44,834 nt of DNA from an uncultured Anaerolineaceae bacterium (GCA_927443345.1 CAKMKJ010000024.1:1-44834); one strand, 5' to 3'. Counted from the stretch's first letter, positions 36,220-44,568 are shown. Notes: generated by a model not told the origin, from the letters alone. Numbers and translations are program-made.

Positions 36220-37467
36220 ATGAAGGCAGCATTATCAAAACTATTTACTCTAGTGTTGGTGTCAAGTCTCTTGCTGACCGCCTGCAATGTTTCGATGACA
36301 TCGACTGAAGAAGTCAAACCTGAACAAGTGGCGACAATCATGTGGGCAACGGTTTCAACACGACTGACACAAATTGCTGTTGGTACACTCATTGCTGAAG
36401 CCACAAAGATTGCCTTGTATACCGCAACACCTACCATTACCGAGACGCCCACCATAACAGTGACGCCTACAGTTACTTCCACCCCTACATCAACTTTTAC
36501 TTTAGTACCGACCGCGACGTTTACACCTCTTTATACTTCTACGCCAGTAACGCCTACCGTTACAAAAACAAACACACCCAATCCAATCCCATGCAACCAG
36601 GCAGCTTTTGTGGCTGATGTGACCATGCCTGACAACTCAACTGTTTATGCTGGCCAAAGCTTTATTAAAACCTGGCGGATTAAGAACACTGGCTCATGCA
36701 ACTGGACTACTGCATATTCACTTGGTTTCCAAAGCGGCAACGCATTCAGCGCCCCTGCTTCAGTGCCTTTTACAAATACAGTAAAACCCGGAGATACTGT
36801 TGACCTTACAGTCAACATGATCTCGCCCAGCACTACCGGAGATTTTACTTCCAACTGGATGATTACAGGACCAAATTCCAGCACATTTGGCGTCGGAACA
36901 GCACCAGGCACTGCTTTATCTGTGAAAATTAAAGTAACCAGCATCCCACCCAACCGCGATCCTAACACGGTCTACGACTTTGTGGCGAATTATTGTGACG
37001 GGCAGTGGCGCACCAATGCGTCGTTTATTACATGTCCTACCGCTGGATATGATTATAAAAACGGCACCGTCACACGTAATTTCGCACCAATTCTTGAAAA
37101 TGGTGTCATGGATGATGAAGGCGCATTAATTACCATCCCAGCCATTGGTGGAGATGGATTTATCCAGGGACAATTCCCTCAATTTCTGGTTCATTCTGGT
37201 GATCACTTCAAAGCCACTCTATTATGCACGGTAAATAAACCTAAATGTTCCGTTACCTTTGAGCTTCTATACAGGATAAATGGCACGAATACTGTAACGT
37301 CATTAGGATCATGGGATAAGGTTTCTGATAACACCTTCATCCCGGTTGATGTTGATCTTTCAGCATTGGATGGGCAGAGTGTCATCTTCTTCTTGAAGGT
37401 TTCAAGTAAATCTGATTCAACAGATGACTTTGCCCAGTGGATGGCAGCGCGTATCACCCATCCTTAA
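36220..37467 (+). CDS. lipoprotein with NBR1-type Ig-like domain
   Basis: The 415-residue protein has a lipoprotein signal ending LLTAC (Cys22). A short helical segment and a Thr/Pro-rich stalk (about 75-130, repeating TPT/TxTP units) follow, then an Ig-like domain of the next-to-BRCA1 type (about 135-245: PDNSTVYAGQSFIKTWRIKN, then SCNWTTAYSLGF and VKPGDTVDLTVNM). A C-terminal beta-rich domain fills about 255-415. Thr/Pro stalks with this Ig domain are common in surface proteins of Anaerolineae. It is probably displayed outside the cell; its partner is unknown. The ATG at 36220 has GAGGAG upstream, while the in-frame ATG at 36199 has no site. It is the first of three consecutive secreted-protein genes. 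Confidence 0.85.
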   Translation: MKAALSKLFTLVLVSSLLLTACNVSMTSTEEVKPEQVATIMWATVSTRLTQIAVGTLIAEATKIALYTATPTITETPTITVTPTVTSTPTSTFTLVPTATFTPLYTSTPVTPTVTKTNTPNPIPCNQAAFVADVTMPDNSTVYAGQSFIKTWRIKNTGSCNWTTAYSLGFQSGNAFSAPASVPFTNTVKPGDTVDLTVNMISPSTTGDFTSNWMITGPNSSTFGVGTAPGTALSVKIKVTSIPPNRDPNTVYDFVANYCDGQWRTNASFITCPTAGYDYKNGTVTRNFAPILENGVMDDEGALITIPAIGGDGFIQGQFPQFLVHSGDHFKATLLCTVNKPKCSVTFELLYRINGTNTVTSLGSWDKVSDNTFIPVDVDLSALDGQSVIFFLKVSSKSDSTDDFAQWMAARITHP

Positions 37468-37517
37468 CCTTTCTGGATTGAAAACTAAGTTATTGCGCAT
37501 AATTATGAATTTCGCGC

Positions 37518-37539
37518 TATACTAGAATTTCACTAGTAT
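37518..37539. promoter_or_regulatory. -10-like element overlapping an inverted repeat
   Basis: A TATACT element (37518-37523) overlaps a 7-bp inverted repeat (atactag 37519-37525, ctagtat 37533-37539), 40-60 bases before the start of the three-repeat secreted protein. A -35-like TTGCGC lies 19 bases upstream of the -10, which is longer than usual. It could be a repressible promoter. Confidence 0.35.
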
Positions 37540-37578
37540 TTAGTAATGGTCTTTTAAAAGACGAACAGGAGTGGAAAA

Positions 37579-38766
37579 ATGGCACTTACAAACTTTAAGA
37601 ATTTTATTTTTCAAAAAAAAGCGATCAGAACACTCGTGATAGTATTTATGGTTTTGGTCATGCTCCTGGCAGGCTTTACCCCTGGCGCTGCTGCAGGTAA
37701 CCCAAACACATCCATTGTTTCTGTTATCAAAGATGTTAGCGTTACTATCTCAGGAACTAATTTCCCTACTGACATGACTTTCACAGTGCGCATGGGACCT
37801 TTCGGAACCCTTGGGGTAGGTGGAACGGTTGTCGGTACCAAAGAACCTTCCTCCAGCACTTCATTTACCGCGACTTATAATATTCCAGCTTCATTGGCTG
37901 GTGCTTCAAAAATCGCCATCCGTTTTGATAGCCCGCAAGGTTATTATGCATATGACTTCTTTGTCAATGACGCATCGGCTGCTGTTGCAACAGCCGGCCC
38001 AACAAAAACACCTGGTCCAACCAATACCCCAGGCCCCAGCCCCACCCCCAAACCGACTTCAACATATAAGGGTGTCATCCCTACTATTAACATTGTTGGT
38101 GTGCAGCAGGGCGTCAGTGTATCTGTCGTGACCAAGGATTACCCGGCTGGTCAAACCTTCACCGTTCGCATTGGCGAATATGGCACCCTTGGTATCGGCG
38201 GAACTGTTGTCGGCACATTGAACTCAGGGACCGGCGGTTCAGTTGCCCAGATATTTAACATCCCGGCTGCCTTGGCTGGCCGCGAGAAACTCTCAATTCG
38301 TCTCGACAGTCCCCTTGGCTACTACAGCTATGACTGGTTCAACAACAATGCATCTTTCGGAACCAGTGCAACCACACCCACCATGACTGTCACACCGGCT
38401 CCAACTGCCACACCTGGCGGCCCCACAGTGACTCCTTCAGCCACGCCTACGGCTGGTCCAACCACAACTGGGCCTGTTGCAGGTTATGTTGGCATCCCTA
38501 CCTTCTCGATCTCATCAGTCGTAAAAGATCAGAGCGTGACCATCTCTGCTGTAAACTTCCCACCCGGACAGACCTTCACCGTGCGAATGGGAGCATTTGG
38601 CACCATGGGAATCGGTGGAACAACCATTACCACCTTTAATTCAGGTAATGGAGGTAGTTTTACCGCCACTTATCCCATCCCCGCTGCAATTGCTGGGAGC
38701 GCCCAGTTAGCCATCCGCCTCGAAACTGGATATTATTACGCCTATAACTGGTTCTGGAACAATTAG
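37579..38766 (+). CDS. secreted protein with three homologous beta repeats and Thr/Pro linkers
   Basis: The 395-residue protein has a long signal peptide (hydrophobic core at about 18-36, cleavage likely near GAAAG). Three copies of an about 88-residue beta domain follow, at about 44-131, 168-255 and 305-395. Each copy has a SVTIS/NFP entry, the core FTVRMGxFGTxGxGGT, a TYxIPAxxAG turn and a closing GYYAYxWFxNN. The copies are joined by two Thr/Pro-rich linkers. It has no catalytic motif that I recognise. I infer a surface or extracellular adhesion or structural role. I believe similar repeats are frequent in Anaerolineae secretomes, but I cannot verify that here. AGGAG precedes the ATG. It lies between two lipoproteins. 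Confidence 0.85.
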   Translation: MALTNFKNFIFQKKAIRTLVIVFMVLVMLLAGFTPGAAAGNPNTSIVSVIKDVSVTISGTNFPTDMTFTVRMGPFGTLGVGGTVVGTKEPSSSTSFTATYNIPASLAGASKIAIRFDSPQGYYAYDFFVNDASAAVATAGPTKTPGPTNTPGPSPTPKPTSTYKGVIPTINIVGVQQGVSVSVVTKDYPAGQTFTVRIGEYGTLGIGGTVVGTLNSGTGGSVAQIFNIPAALAGREKLSIRLDSPLGYYSYDWFNNNASFGTSATTPTMTVTPAPTATPGGPTVTPSATPTAGPTTTGPVAGYVGIPTFSISSVVKDQSVTISAVNFPPGQTFTVRMGAFGTMGIGGTTITTFNSGNGGSFTATYPIPAAIAGSAQLAIRLETGYYYAYNWFWNN

Positions 38767-38771
38767 TCATC

Positions 38772-39236
38772 TTGAAAAACTCTTATCAACGCAATTTCAT
38801 TAATACCTTAATTCTCCTGTTGGGGTTGGTTGCGCTGACCGCCTGTCAGCAAAACAACACCCCACAGGAGAGTGTGGTGACCAACGCTCCCGAAATTCAA
38901 ACCGCTACATCGACAATGATTGCCAATCATTACCCCTCAACACCTGAAGAAGTCATCCGTGCTTTTTTGATTGTCTATCCTTCCGATCCAGTTTATGCGG
39001 TTCAATACCTCTCTCCTACATTGGTGAGCAATCTTGATGCCGCATCAGCGTCAAAATTGCTACCTGCCTCTGGTGAAATATCCGGTTTTATTATCGTCAA
39101 GGGCGACACCAGTGCTGAGTCTGAAAAGAGTGAAATCCTGACCAATATCGCTTTTCAAAACACGAGCAGCGAGGTCCAATTTAGCCTTGAAATCGTAGAT
39201 GGGCGTTGGGTTATTAATCAGATTATTACTAATTGA
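38772..39236 (+). CDS. small lipoprotein, TTG start, unknown function
   Basis: The 154-residue protein has a lipoprotein signal ending ALTAC (Cys25), a Thr/Asn-rich spacer (about 26-55), and a soluble domain of about 100 residues that begins STPEEVIRAFLIVYPSDP and closes EIVDGRWVINQI. That layout is typical of NTF2-like or DUF4878-type small lipoproteins. The start codon is TTG, because no ATG or GTG precedes the signal peptide in frame. It lies 5 bases after the preceding stop, and no clear Shine-Dalgarno is seen, so translation is probably coupled to the three-repeat protein. Confidence 0.75.
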   Translation: MKNSYQRNFINTLILLLGLVALTACQQNNTPQESVVTNAPEIQTATSTMIANHYPSTPEEVIRAFLIVYPSDPVYAVQYLSPTLVSNLDAASASKLLPASGEISGFIIVKGDTSAESEKSEILTNIAFQNTSSEVQFSLEIVDGRWVINQIITN

Positions 39237-39408
39237 GAACAAGATTACCGGGGGAACTTGCTTTTGGTAAAGTTAATGTATATAATAATTCGAGTAATTG
39301 TAATATTTTTTCCACCTTTTTCTTTGTTTGCAGACTACAGATCCGAAAAAAATGGCTTCAGCATGTTATTGAAGTCTGGGGTGGATTATCTAACTTTTCA
39401 AAGGCCTA

Positions 39409-40503
39409 ATGGATAAGTCGCAATTGTTGCTTGAAAAGATGGATTTGCCTCGAACGAAAAACTATCGCTTTTCGGTCGTTATGAAAAATTTCTCCCTGAT
39501 CAGTTTGATTTGTATATTCTTATATGCCGTTTTGTTTGCCGCGCTTTCGGTTTGGCAGATGGTGCTGGTTTGTGGTGTTTGTGCCCTATTGTGGGTCGGT
39601 ATTCTTGTCATCAACCGGCAGGGCTTTTATCAGATCGCATTTCTCATCGGTGCAATAAACTCGACAGTTTTTGCTTTGTTGACGACCTGGTTGTTAGGTT
39701 GGTCTTCAGGGTTTTTCTTGATGGCCTTGATTATCATTCCAATAATTTTTCATAATTCTTATTGGGGTCAGATTGTAAAAGTTACGCTTGCTTTCGCTAT
39801 TCTGGCTGTGATTATTGGCTTATTCATCCTTTCATGGCAAAATGCTTCTTTTTGGGCGCTGGATGAGAAAATACTGAGAACGCTGTCAGCAATCAATCTG
39901 GCAATCACCGTGGTAGTTCTGGCAATCACGGGTCATTATTTTGAAACTTCCGCTGCGGATGCTGAGAAAGCTTTAATCCAGGCTAATAAAAAATTGGCCG
40001 GTTTGGCGACCACAGACCCGGTCACAAACCTGGTCAATCGACGCATTATATTGAGCCGCATCGAACAAGAAAAAAACCGCATGGAGAGAGGTAGTAAACC
40101 TTTCACCTTGATCATGGTGGATGTCGATAATTTTAAACACATCAATGATGAATACGGCCATTCTGGCGGAGACACTGTTTTAGTCAACTTGGCCGAAGCT
40201 ATCAGTTTTACCTTGCGCAAACAGGATGAAGTCGCCAGGTGGGGTGGCGATGAGTTTTTGATCATGCTGCCCGAAACAGATGTTGAGGGCGGTGTGATCG
40301 TGGCTGAAAAGATTCGCACAAGAATTGTTGAAACACCCTTCCTTTATCGAGAATTAGAAATTCCGGTAACCATTACGCTAGGTGTCAGCGCATGCGAACC
40401 AGGTAATGGTGTTGGAAGTTGCATCCGCAAGGCAGATCAGGCACTTTATGCTGGCAAACAAGCCGGTAAAAACAGGGTGGGAATTATTCAGACAGGTAAT
40501 TAG
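39409..40503 (+). CDS. membrane diguanylate cyclase (GGDEF)
   Basis: The 364-residue protein has six predicted membrane helices (about 25-180), a short coiled coil (ADAEKALIQANKKLAGLA) and a GGDEF domain (about 195-360). The active site is Gly279-Gly280-Asp281-Glu282-Phe283 in ARWGGDEFLIMLPETD. A product-inhibition I-site RKQD lies five residues before it, so the enzyme should make c-di-GMP and be feedback-limited. The membrane part has no recognisable sensor family. It has a weak AAGG site and is followed after 24 bases by a paralogue. Confidence 0.93.
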   Translation: MDKSQLLLEKMDLPRTKNYRFSVVMKNFSLISLICIFLYAVLFAALSVWQMVLVCGVCALLWVGILVINRQGFYQIAFLIGAINSTVFALLTTWLLGWSSGFFLMALIIIPIIFHNSYWGQIVKVTLAFAILAVIIGLFILSWQNASFWALDEKILRTLSAINLAITVVVLAITGHYFETSAADAEKALIQANKKLAGLATTDPVTNLVNRRIILSRIEQEKNRMERGSKPFTLIMVDVDNFKHINDEYGHSGGDTVLVNLAEAISFTLRKQDEVARWGGDEFLIMLPETDVEGGVIVAEKIRTRIVETPFLYRELEIPVTITLGVSACEPGNGVGSCIRKADQALYAGKQAGKNRVGIIQTGN

Positions 40504-40527
40504 TTACTAATAATCATAAGGAAGTTT

Positions 40528-41667
40528 ATGGTCGAAATAGAAGAAGCAGTTCCTGATCAGAGAGAAATAGATTTTCAAAAACAAAACTACTCTCGGTTGA
40601 TGCAATTGCTATTATTGGCTTTGGCTGCAATATCTACGCTCATGGTTCTTGTTTTGATGTTTATGCGCGCCAGAATGGATCTTATTATTTATGTAATTTC
40701 TACGATCATTGTTCTTTTTGTTCTCTATTTAGTGTACCGAACACGTCATGACACGGCTGGTTTTTATGGATTGATTTATTTGACCAGTCTAAATTGTCTC
40801 ATTGGCAACACAGCGATTGGCTGGCGCAGTGGAATCTACATTTTACTTTTGATACTCATTCCTATAATCCTTTACAATCCATCGATTAGAAAGGGTCACT
40901 TATTGGTTTTGAGTATTGGTTTTGGGCTAATATTCACCTCAACGCTTGTTTTAAGTTTTCTTCTCGTTCCAATTTTGCGGTTTACCCTCTTCCAGATGCA
41001 GGTCATGAATAGCATCAATGTCATAGTTACTTTTGTGGTGCTTGCCGGGATCTCTTTAATAGAAATCCGCAATAAAAACAAGGTTTCTGTGCGTTTGATT
41101 GAAGTCAACAACAAACTTGCCTATTATGCCAGCCGGGATTCCTTAACCAATCTATTAAACCGCAGAACCATGAGCCAGTTTATTCAAATGGAATATACAC
41201 GCTCAAAACGCTCTGTCAAACCTTTTGGTTTGATTATGGCGGATGTAGATGATTTCAAGCGGGTGAATGATACCTACGGTCATGCGGCAGGAGATCTGGT
41301 ATTAATCGAACTTGCAGGGCTGCTCTCTGCCACACTGAGATCACAGGATTTAATCGCCAGGTGGGGCGGAGAAGAATTCTTGATCTTGCTGCCAGAAACG
41401 GATTTTGAGGGTGTTCAAATTGCCGCAGAAAAAGTGAGGGATTTGATTGCTCATAGCAGTGTGCCATATCAAGGACATGATATTCAAATTACCCTGTCTA
41501 TTGGCGGTGTGGTGTGTGAGCGTGAAGCTCACTGGGATGATTGTATAAAAATCGCTGATCGAGCCTTGTATTACGGTAAAGCTCACGGTAAGAACCTGGC
41601 TGTTTTTGCCAAGGGAGATCAGTATTGTGTGTTGGGGTACTCTGACTCAGCTTTTATTGATAATTAA
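40528..41667 (+). CDS. membrane diguanylate cyclase (GGEEF), paralogue
   Basis: The 379-residue protein has the same layout as its upstream neighbour: six membrane helices (about 28-190), a short linker and a GGDEF-family domain (about 205-370). The site is Gly280-Gly281-Glu282-Glu283-Phe284 in ARWGGEEFLILLPETD, an active variant, with an RSQD I-site five residues before it. The metal-binding FGLIMADVDDFKRVND motif is intact. It probably arose by tandem duplication; the membrane parts have diverged more than the catalytic domains, which suggests different inputs. AAGGA precedes the ATG. It is convergent with elp3, with a 20-base gap. Confidence 0.93.
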   Translation: MVEIEEAVPDQREIDFQKQNYSRLMQLLLLALAAISTLMVLVLMFMRARMDLIIYVISTIIVLFVLYLVYRTRHDTAGFYGLIYLTSLNCLIGNTAIGWRSGIYILLLILIPIILYNPSIRKGHLLVLSIGFGLIFTSTLVLSFLLVPILRFTLFQMQVMNSINVIVTFVVLAGISLIEIRNKNKVSVRLIEVNNKLAYYASRDSLTNLLNRRTMSQFIQMEYTRSKRSVKPFGLIMADVDDFKRVNDTYGHAAGDLVLIELAGLLSATLRSQDLIARWGGEEFLILLPETDFEGVQIAAEKVRDLIAHSSVPYQGHDIQITLSIGGVVCEREAHWDDCIKIADRALYYGKAHGKNLAVFAKGDQYCVLGYSDSAFIDN

Positions 41668-41687
41668 AAATTCTTGACTGTCAAGTA

Positions 41688-43361
41688 TTACAAATCTTTG
41701 ATCATGTAAATTTCTCCGCGATTGAATCCGCGGCCTTCATAATAAAGCCGGGTTCCGATAGCTGCGATGACTGCCATTTTCGAGAAACCTTTTGAGCGTG
41801 CAATTCTTTCCGCTTCGAGCAGCAGGGCTGTACCCAGGCCAATGTGCTGTGCTGCACCTGTTTTTTCTGCCCCTACTGCCAATGACTGACCATAGACGTG
41901 CACTTCACGGATCAAAGCTGCACCATTCAAATCAGACCATCCCAATTGCGGAGATTCAGACGTAGGCAGCGAAAGCCGCAGATAACCCGCCAGTTTATCT
42001 TCTGGTGTGTTGAAAGAGATGAAATGTTCTTCGGCTTCAGAAGGGGTGTAAACCAGGTCTTTGAGGGTCAGGGTTGCAACATCCACCTGTTGGGTTTTTA
42101 CTTCACGGCAGCGGATGCAATGGCAGACCTGCCCGCGTTTTTTGAGTTCGGCGCTAACGTCTTGCCTCAGGCTGGTGCGCTTGTTGCCTTCTACCACATG
42201 CGTAGACGGAATATCGCGAATGATGCGATTGACGCGGCAATACTCCGGAATGCTTGGTTTAATATCCGCAATCAGTTGAATCAATTCTTCCTGGGTATAC
42301 GGGTGGTATTCTCCGCGCTGCCAATAATGATAGAGTTCGGCAGATTCAAGCAGTTGGGTGGGATAAATTTTAAGTTCGTCTGGCGCATAGCCATCTTGCC
42401 ATAGTTTTTCAAAATCGCGCCGGTCAGATTCCAGCGTTGCCCCATGCAGGTTGGGCATCCAATGCAGCACGATCTTGAACCCTGCAGCCCTCAACAGGGA
42501 GGTGGCTTTCAGTGTGTCAGCGGCGGTGTGTCCGCGTAGATTCATGGCCAGCACGCGGTCATCCAGGCTTTGCGCGCCCATCTGCACCTTTGTGACACCC
42601 AGATGGCGCAGCCATTTTAGTTCATCTGTGTTTATCTCATTCGGTCGGGTTTCAATCACCAGACCCACGTTGCGGTGGTTAGCGGTTTCGTTGTTTTCAT
42701 GCACTATTTTGAGCAGCGACAAATCAATAAATTCTAAAGAGCGATGTTCATCAGGTTGTTCTGGCTGCTGGATTTCTTCACTGGAATTGAGTGCATCCAT
42801 ATTCATAGCGTTAAAACAGCGCCGCACGAACCACTCCTGGTAGTTGCGTTTATAAGAGCTCCAGGTGCCGCCGAGGATCAGCAGCTCAATCTTGTCGTTG
42901 GGGTGCCCCACGGTTTGGTATTCCTTGATGCGTGATTGCACCTGGTTGTAGGGGTCAAATTTATTCTGGAAGGCTCGCGCTGCACCCGGTTCGTCGGCCA
43001 GGTAACTTTTGGGCATGTAGTTTTCTGTTGGGCAGAAGATGCATTTGCCTGGGCATGGATACTCCTTGGTCAGCACAGTGACTGTAGTGACCCCTGAGAG
43101 CGTCCGTACGGGTTTCATGCGGATGCGACTGAGGAATTCTGCATCTTCCTTCCATGCGCCGCTGGCTACCAATTCGCGATAGGCAGCCACCAGAACATGC
43201 TTGGCGAGCAAACGACCGTTTTGCAGTGGGTGTGAACGTAGAGCACGATCAAGCTTGCGCCCTTCGCGCATTTCCTCCAACACAACCTTCGCCATTTGCA
43301 GGTCTTCAGGGGTGTACTGCCTGGCTTTGTGCCAGTTTTCGATGTACTCCTGATTATGCAT
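41688..43361 (-). CDS. elp3: Elp3: radical SAM/GNAT tRNA U34 carboxymethyltransferase
   Basis: The 557-residue enzyme is a complete stand-alone Elp3. An N-terminal tRNA-binding region (1-90) is followed by a radical SAM domain with the cluster cysteines Cys103, Cys107 and Cys110 (YPCPGKCIFCPTE), then LILGGTWSSYKRNYQEWF and VGLVIETRPNEI. A zinc-type Cys-rich segment (VCHCIRCREV) comes next, and a C-terminal GNAT domain (about 450-557: HIGLGTALLLEAERIA, LYYEGRGFNRGEIYM). Elp3 uses SAM and acetyl-CoA to make cm5U at wobble uridines. The ATG has no Shine-Dalgarno, and a -10-like TATACC lies about 6 bases upstream, so a leaderless mRNA is possible. It is divergent, across 20 bp, from a Trm9-like methyltransferase. 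Confidence 0.93.
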   Translation of the reverse strand: MHNQEYIENWHKARQYTPEDLQMAKVVLEEMREGRKLDRALRSHPLQNGRLLAKHVLVAAYRELVASGAWKEDAEFLSRIRMKPVRTLSGVTTVTVLTKEYPCPGKCIFCPTENYMPKSYLADEPGAARAFQNKFDPYNQVQSRIKEYQTVGHPNDKIELLILGGTWSSYKRNYQEWFVRRCFNAMNMDALNSSEEIQQPEQPDEHRSLEFIDLSLLKIVHENNETANHRNVGLVIETRPNEINTDELKWLRHLGVTKVQMGAQSLDDRVLAMNLRGHTAADTLKATSLLRAAGFKIVLHWMPNLHGATLESDRRDFEKLWQDGYAPDELKIYPTQLLESAELYHYWQRGEYHPYTQEELIQLIADIKPSIPEYCRVNRIIRDIPSTHVVEGNKRTSLRQDVSAELKKRGQVCHCIRCREVKTQQVDVATLTLKDLVYTPSEAEEHFISFNTPEDKLAGYLRLSLPTSESPQLGWSDLNGAALIREVHVYGQSLAVGAEKTGAAQHIGLGTALLLEAERIARSKGFSKMAVIAAIGTRLYYEGRGFNRGEIYMIKDL

Positions 43362-43381
43362 TGATCGGTATAATTGGGAAT
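43362..43381. promoter_or_regulatory. 20-bp divergent promoter of elp3 and the Trm9-like gene
   Basis: The two ATG codons face each other over 20 bp. A consensus TATAAT (43369-43374) lies 7 bases before the methyltransferase ATG. On the opposite strand TTATAC/TATACC overlaps the same bases and lies 5-6 bases before the elp3 ATG. Neither gene has a Shine-Dalgarno. Both mRNAs would start at or within a base or two of their ATG. No good -35 is seen for either. Confidence 0.5.
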
Positions 43382-44140
43382 ATGGATGAATCAGTAAGTA
43401 AAAAATTATTAGACATTAACGACAAATTTTACCAGAGTTTCGGTGCTGCGTTTGCCGAGACGCGTCATCGCATCCAACCCGGTGTTCAGCGCATCGTGGA
43501 TGAGTGGATTAAACCTGGCGACTGGCTGGATATTGGCTGCGGCAGCGGTGTTTTGGGTCAGCGCCTGGCGCAAAGCGGATTGCAGGGGTCGTACCTTGGT
43601 TTGGATTTCAGCGAGCCTCTGCTGGCTGAAGCGCGTCAAGGTGTTGAAGCTCTGCCTGCCCATGACGGGTTTGAATTGGCTTATCGGTCAGCCAATTTAA
43701 TGCATCCAAACTGGTCAGATGGCTTGCAGTCAAATACTTTTGATGGCATTCTGGCTTTTGCCGTCTTTCACCACCTGCCGGGTGCAGAAAAACGCAGGCG
43801 GTTGCTTTCACAAATTTACAACTTGCTCAAACCAGGCGGTGTGTTTATCCATTCTGAATGGCAGTTTGATCGCAATCCCAAGTTGGCAGCGCGTGTGCAG
43901 CCCTGGTCTATCGCAGGTCTCTCCGCGGATGAAGTGGAACCGGGTGATTTTTTGTTGGATTGGCGCCACTACACTGCCGGGCAAACCGACGAACCGGGCT
44001 TGCGCTATGTACATTTGTTTACTGAGTCTGAATTGAAAGAATTGGCGGCGTCAACAGGTTATACCATTCTCGAGCAGTTTGACTCAGACGGCAAAACCGG
44101 CAACCTGGGGCTTTACCAGGTCTGGCAGAAAACAGCTTAA
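43382..44140 (+). CDS. Trm9/ALKBH8-like SAM-dependent methyltransferase
   Basis: The 252-residue class I methyltransferase has motif I WLDIGCGSG (about 48-56), an acidic motif II (YLGLDFSEPLL) and post-I LAFAVFHHLPGAEKRRRLL with LKPGG. Several features recall the eukaryotic tRNA methyltransferases Trm9 and ALKBH8: FAETRHRI before motif I (Trm9-type FSxTRY/H), AVFHHL with a following Arg-rich helix (AVxHH...ERR), a VQPW segment (V-x-PW) and the C-terminal LRYVHLFTESELKEL (LRYYHVF-x-E-x-EL). In eukaryotes these enzymes methylate the cm5U made by Elp3. Position opposite elp3 fits that role. The frame is open upstream to 43154, but that part is antisense to elp3 and lacks family similarity. A general methyltransferase remains possible. 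Confidence 0.8.
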   Translation: MDESVSKKLLDINDKFYQSFGAAFAETRHRIQPGVQRIVDEWIKPGDWLDIGCGSGVLGQRLAQSGLQGSYLGLDFSEPLLAEARQGVEALPAHDGFELAYRSANLMHPNWSDGLQSNTFDGILAFAVFHHLPGAEKRRRLLSQIYNLLKPGGVFIHSEWQFDRNPKLAARVQPWSIAGLSADEVEPGDFLLDWRHYTAGQTDEPGLRYVHLFTESELKELAASTGYTILEQFDSDGKTGNLGLYQVWQKTA

Positions 44141-44556
44141 TCTTCCGTGCTTGAAAATGACATAGGGAACAACGCTGCCTGGGGGATCTCGCCCAGGTGC
44201 ATGCGGTTTTTGACCTGGTTGAGATGATAGTTCACCGTACGCCTTGAAAGGTTCAGCAATAAAGCAATTTCTCCGCTCGACAATCCGCGGATGGAGAGTT
44301 CGTGCACCTGTTTCTGACGGCGCGAGAGAGATGCTGGGGTGTGAGTTCGTTTGGGGGGTGTGGCCCTTTGTGCTGCGGGTGCCACCACCACCGTACCGCC
44401 CATTTCGCTGGCGGTTAGTCTGTCTGGCGGCGCACTGCGCAGCACCGCCAGCGGACGAATGCCGGCATTGACCGCTGCACACAGTTGGGCGGCGGGCATA
44501 TCGACTTCAAGTTGGATGACCGTAACGTCATCTGGCAGGTAGAGCAGGCGAGTCAT
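44137..44556 (-). CDS. orphan LuxR-type HTH protein without a receiver
   Basis: The 139-residue protein has a C-terminal LuxR/NarL-type DNA-binding domain (about 80-125: LSRRQKQVHELSIRGLSSGE, then LNLSRRTVNYHLNQVKNRM). The N-terminal 70 residues do not form a receiver: there is no acidic pocket or acceptor Asp, though the segment DDVTVIQLEVDMPAAQL could be a small ligand- or protein-binding fold. An Arg/Pro-rich linker joins the parts. GGAGA lies before the ATG. Its last four bases overlap the end of the convergent methyltransferase gene, so the two transcripts overlap. Target genes are unknown. Confidence 0.8.
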   Translation of the reverse strand: MTRLLYLPDDVTVIQLEVDMPAAQLCAAVNAGIRPLAVLRSAPPDRLTASEMGGTVVVAPAAQRATPPKRTHTPASLSRRQKQVHELSIRGLSSGEIALLLNLSRRTVNYHLNQVKNRMHLGEIPQAALFPMSFSSTED

Positions 44557-44568
44557 CTTATCTCCAAA

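Noticed and set aside
43154-43381. Upstream extension of the methyltransferase frame (76 extra codons)
   Set aside because: It is entirely antisense to the start of elp3, has a composition unlike the methyltransferase and no family similarity. The fold begins at the ATG at 43382.
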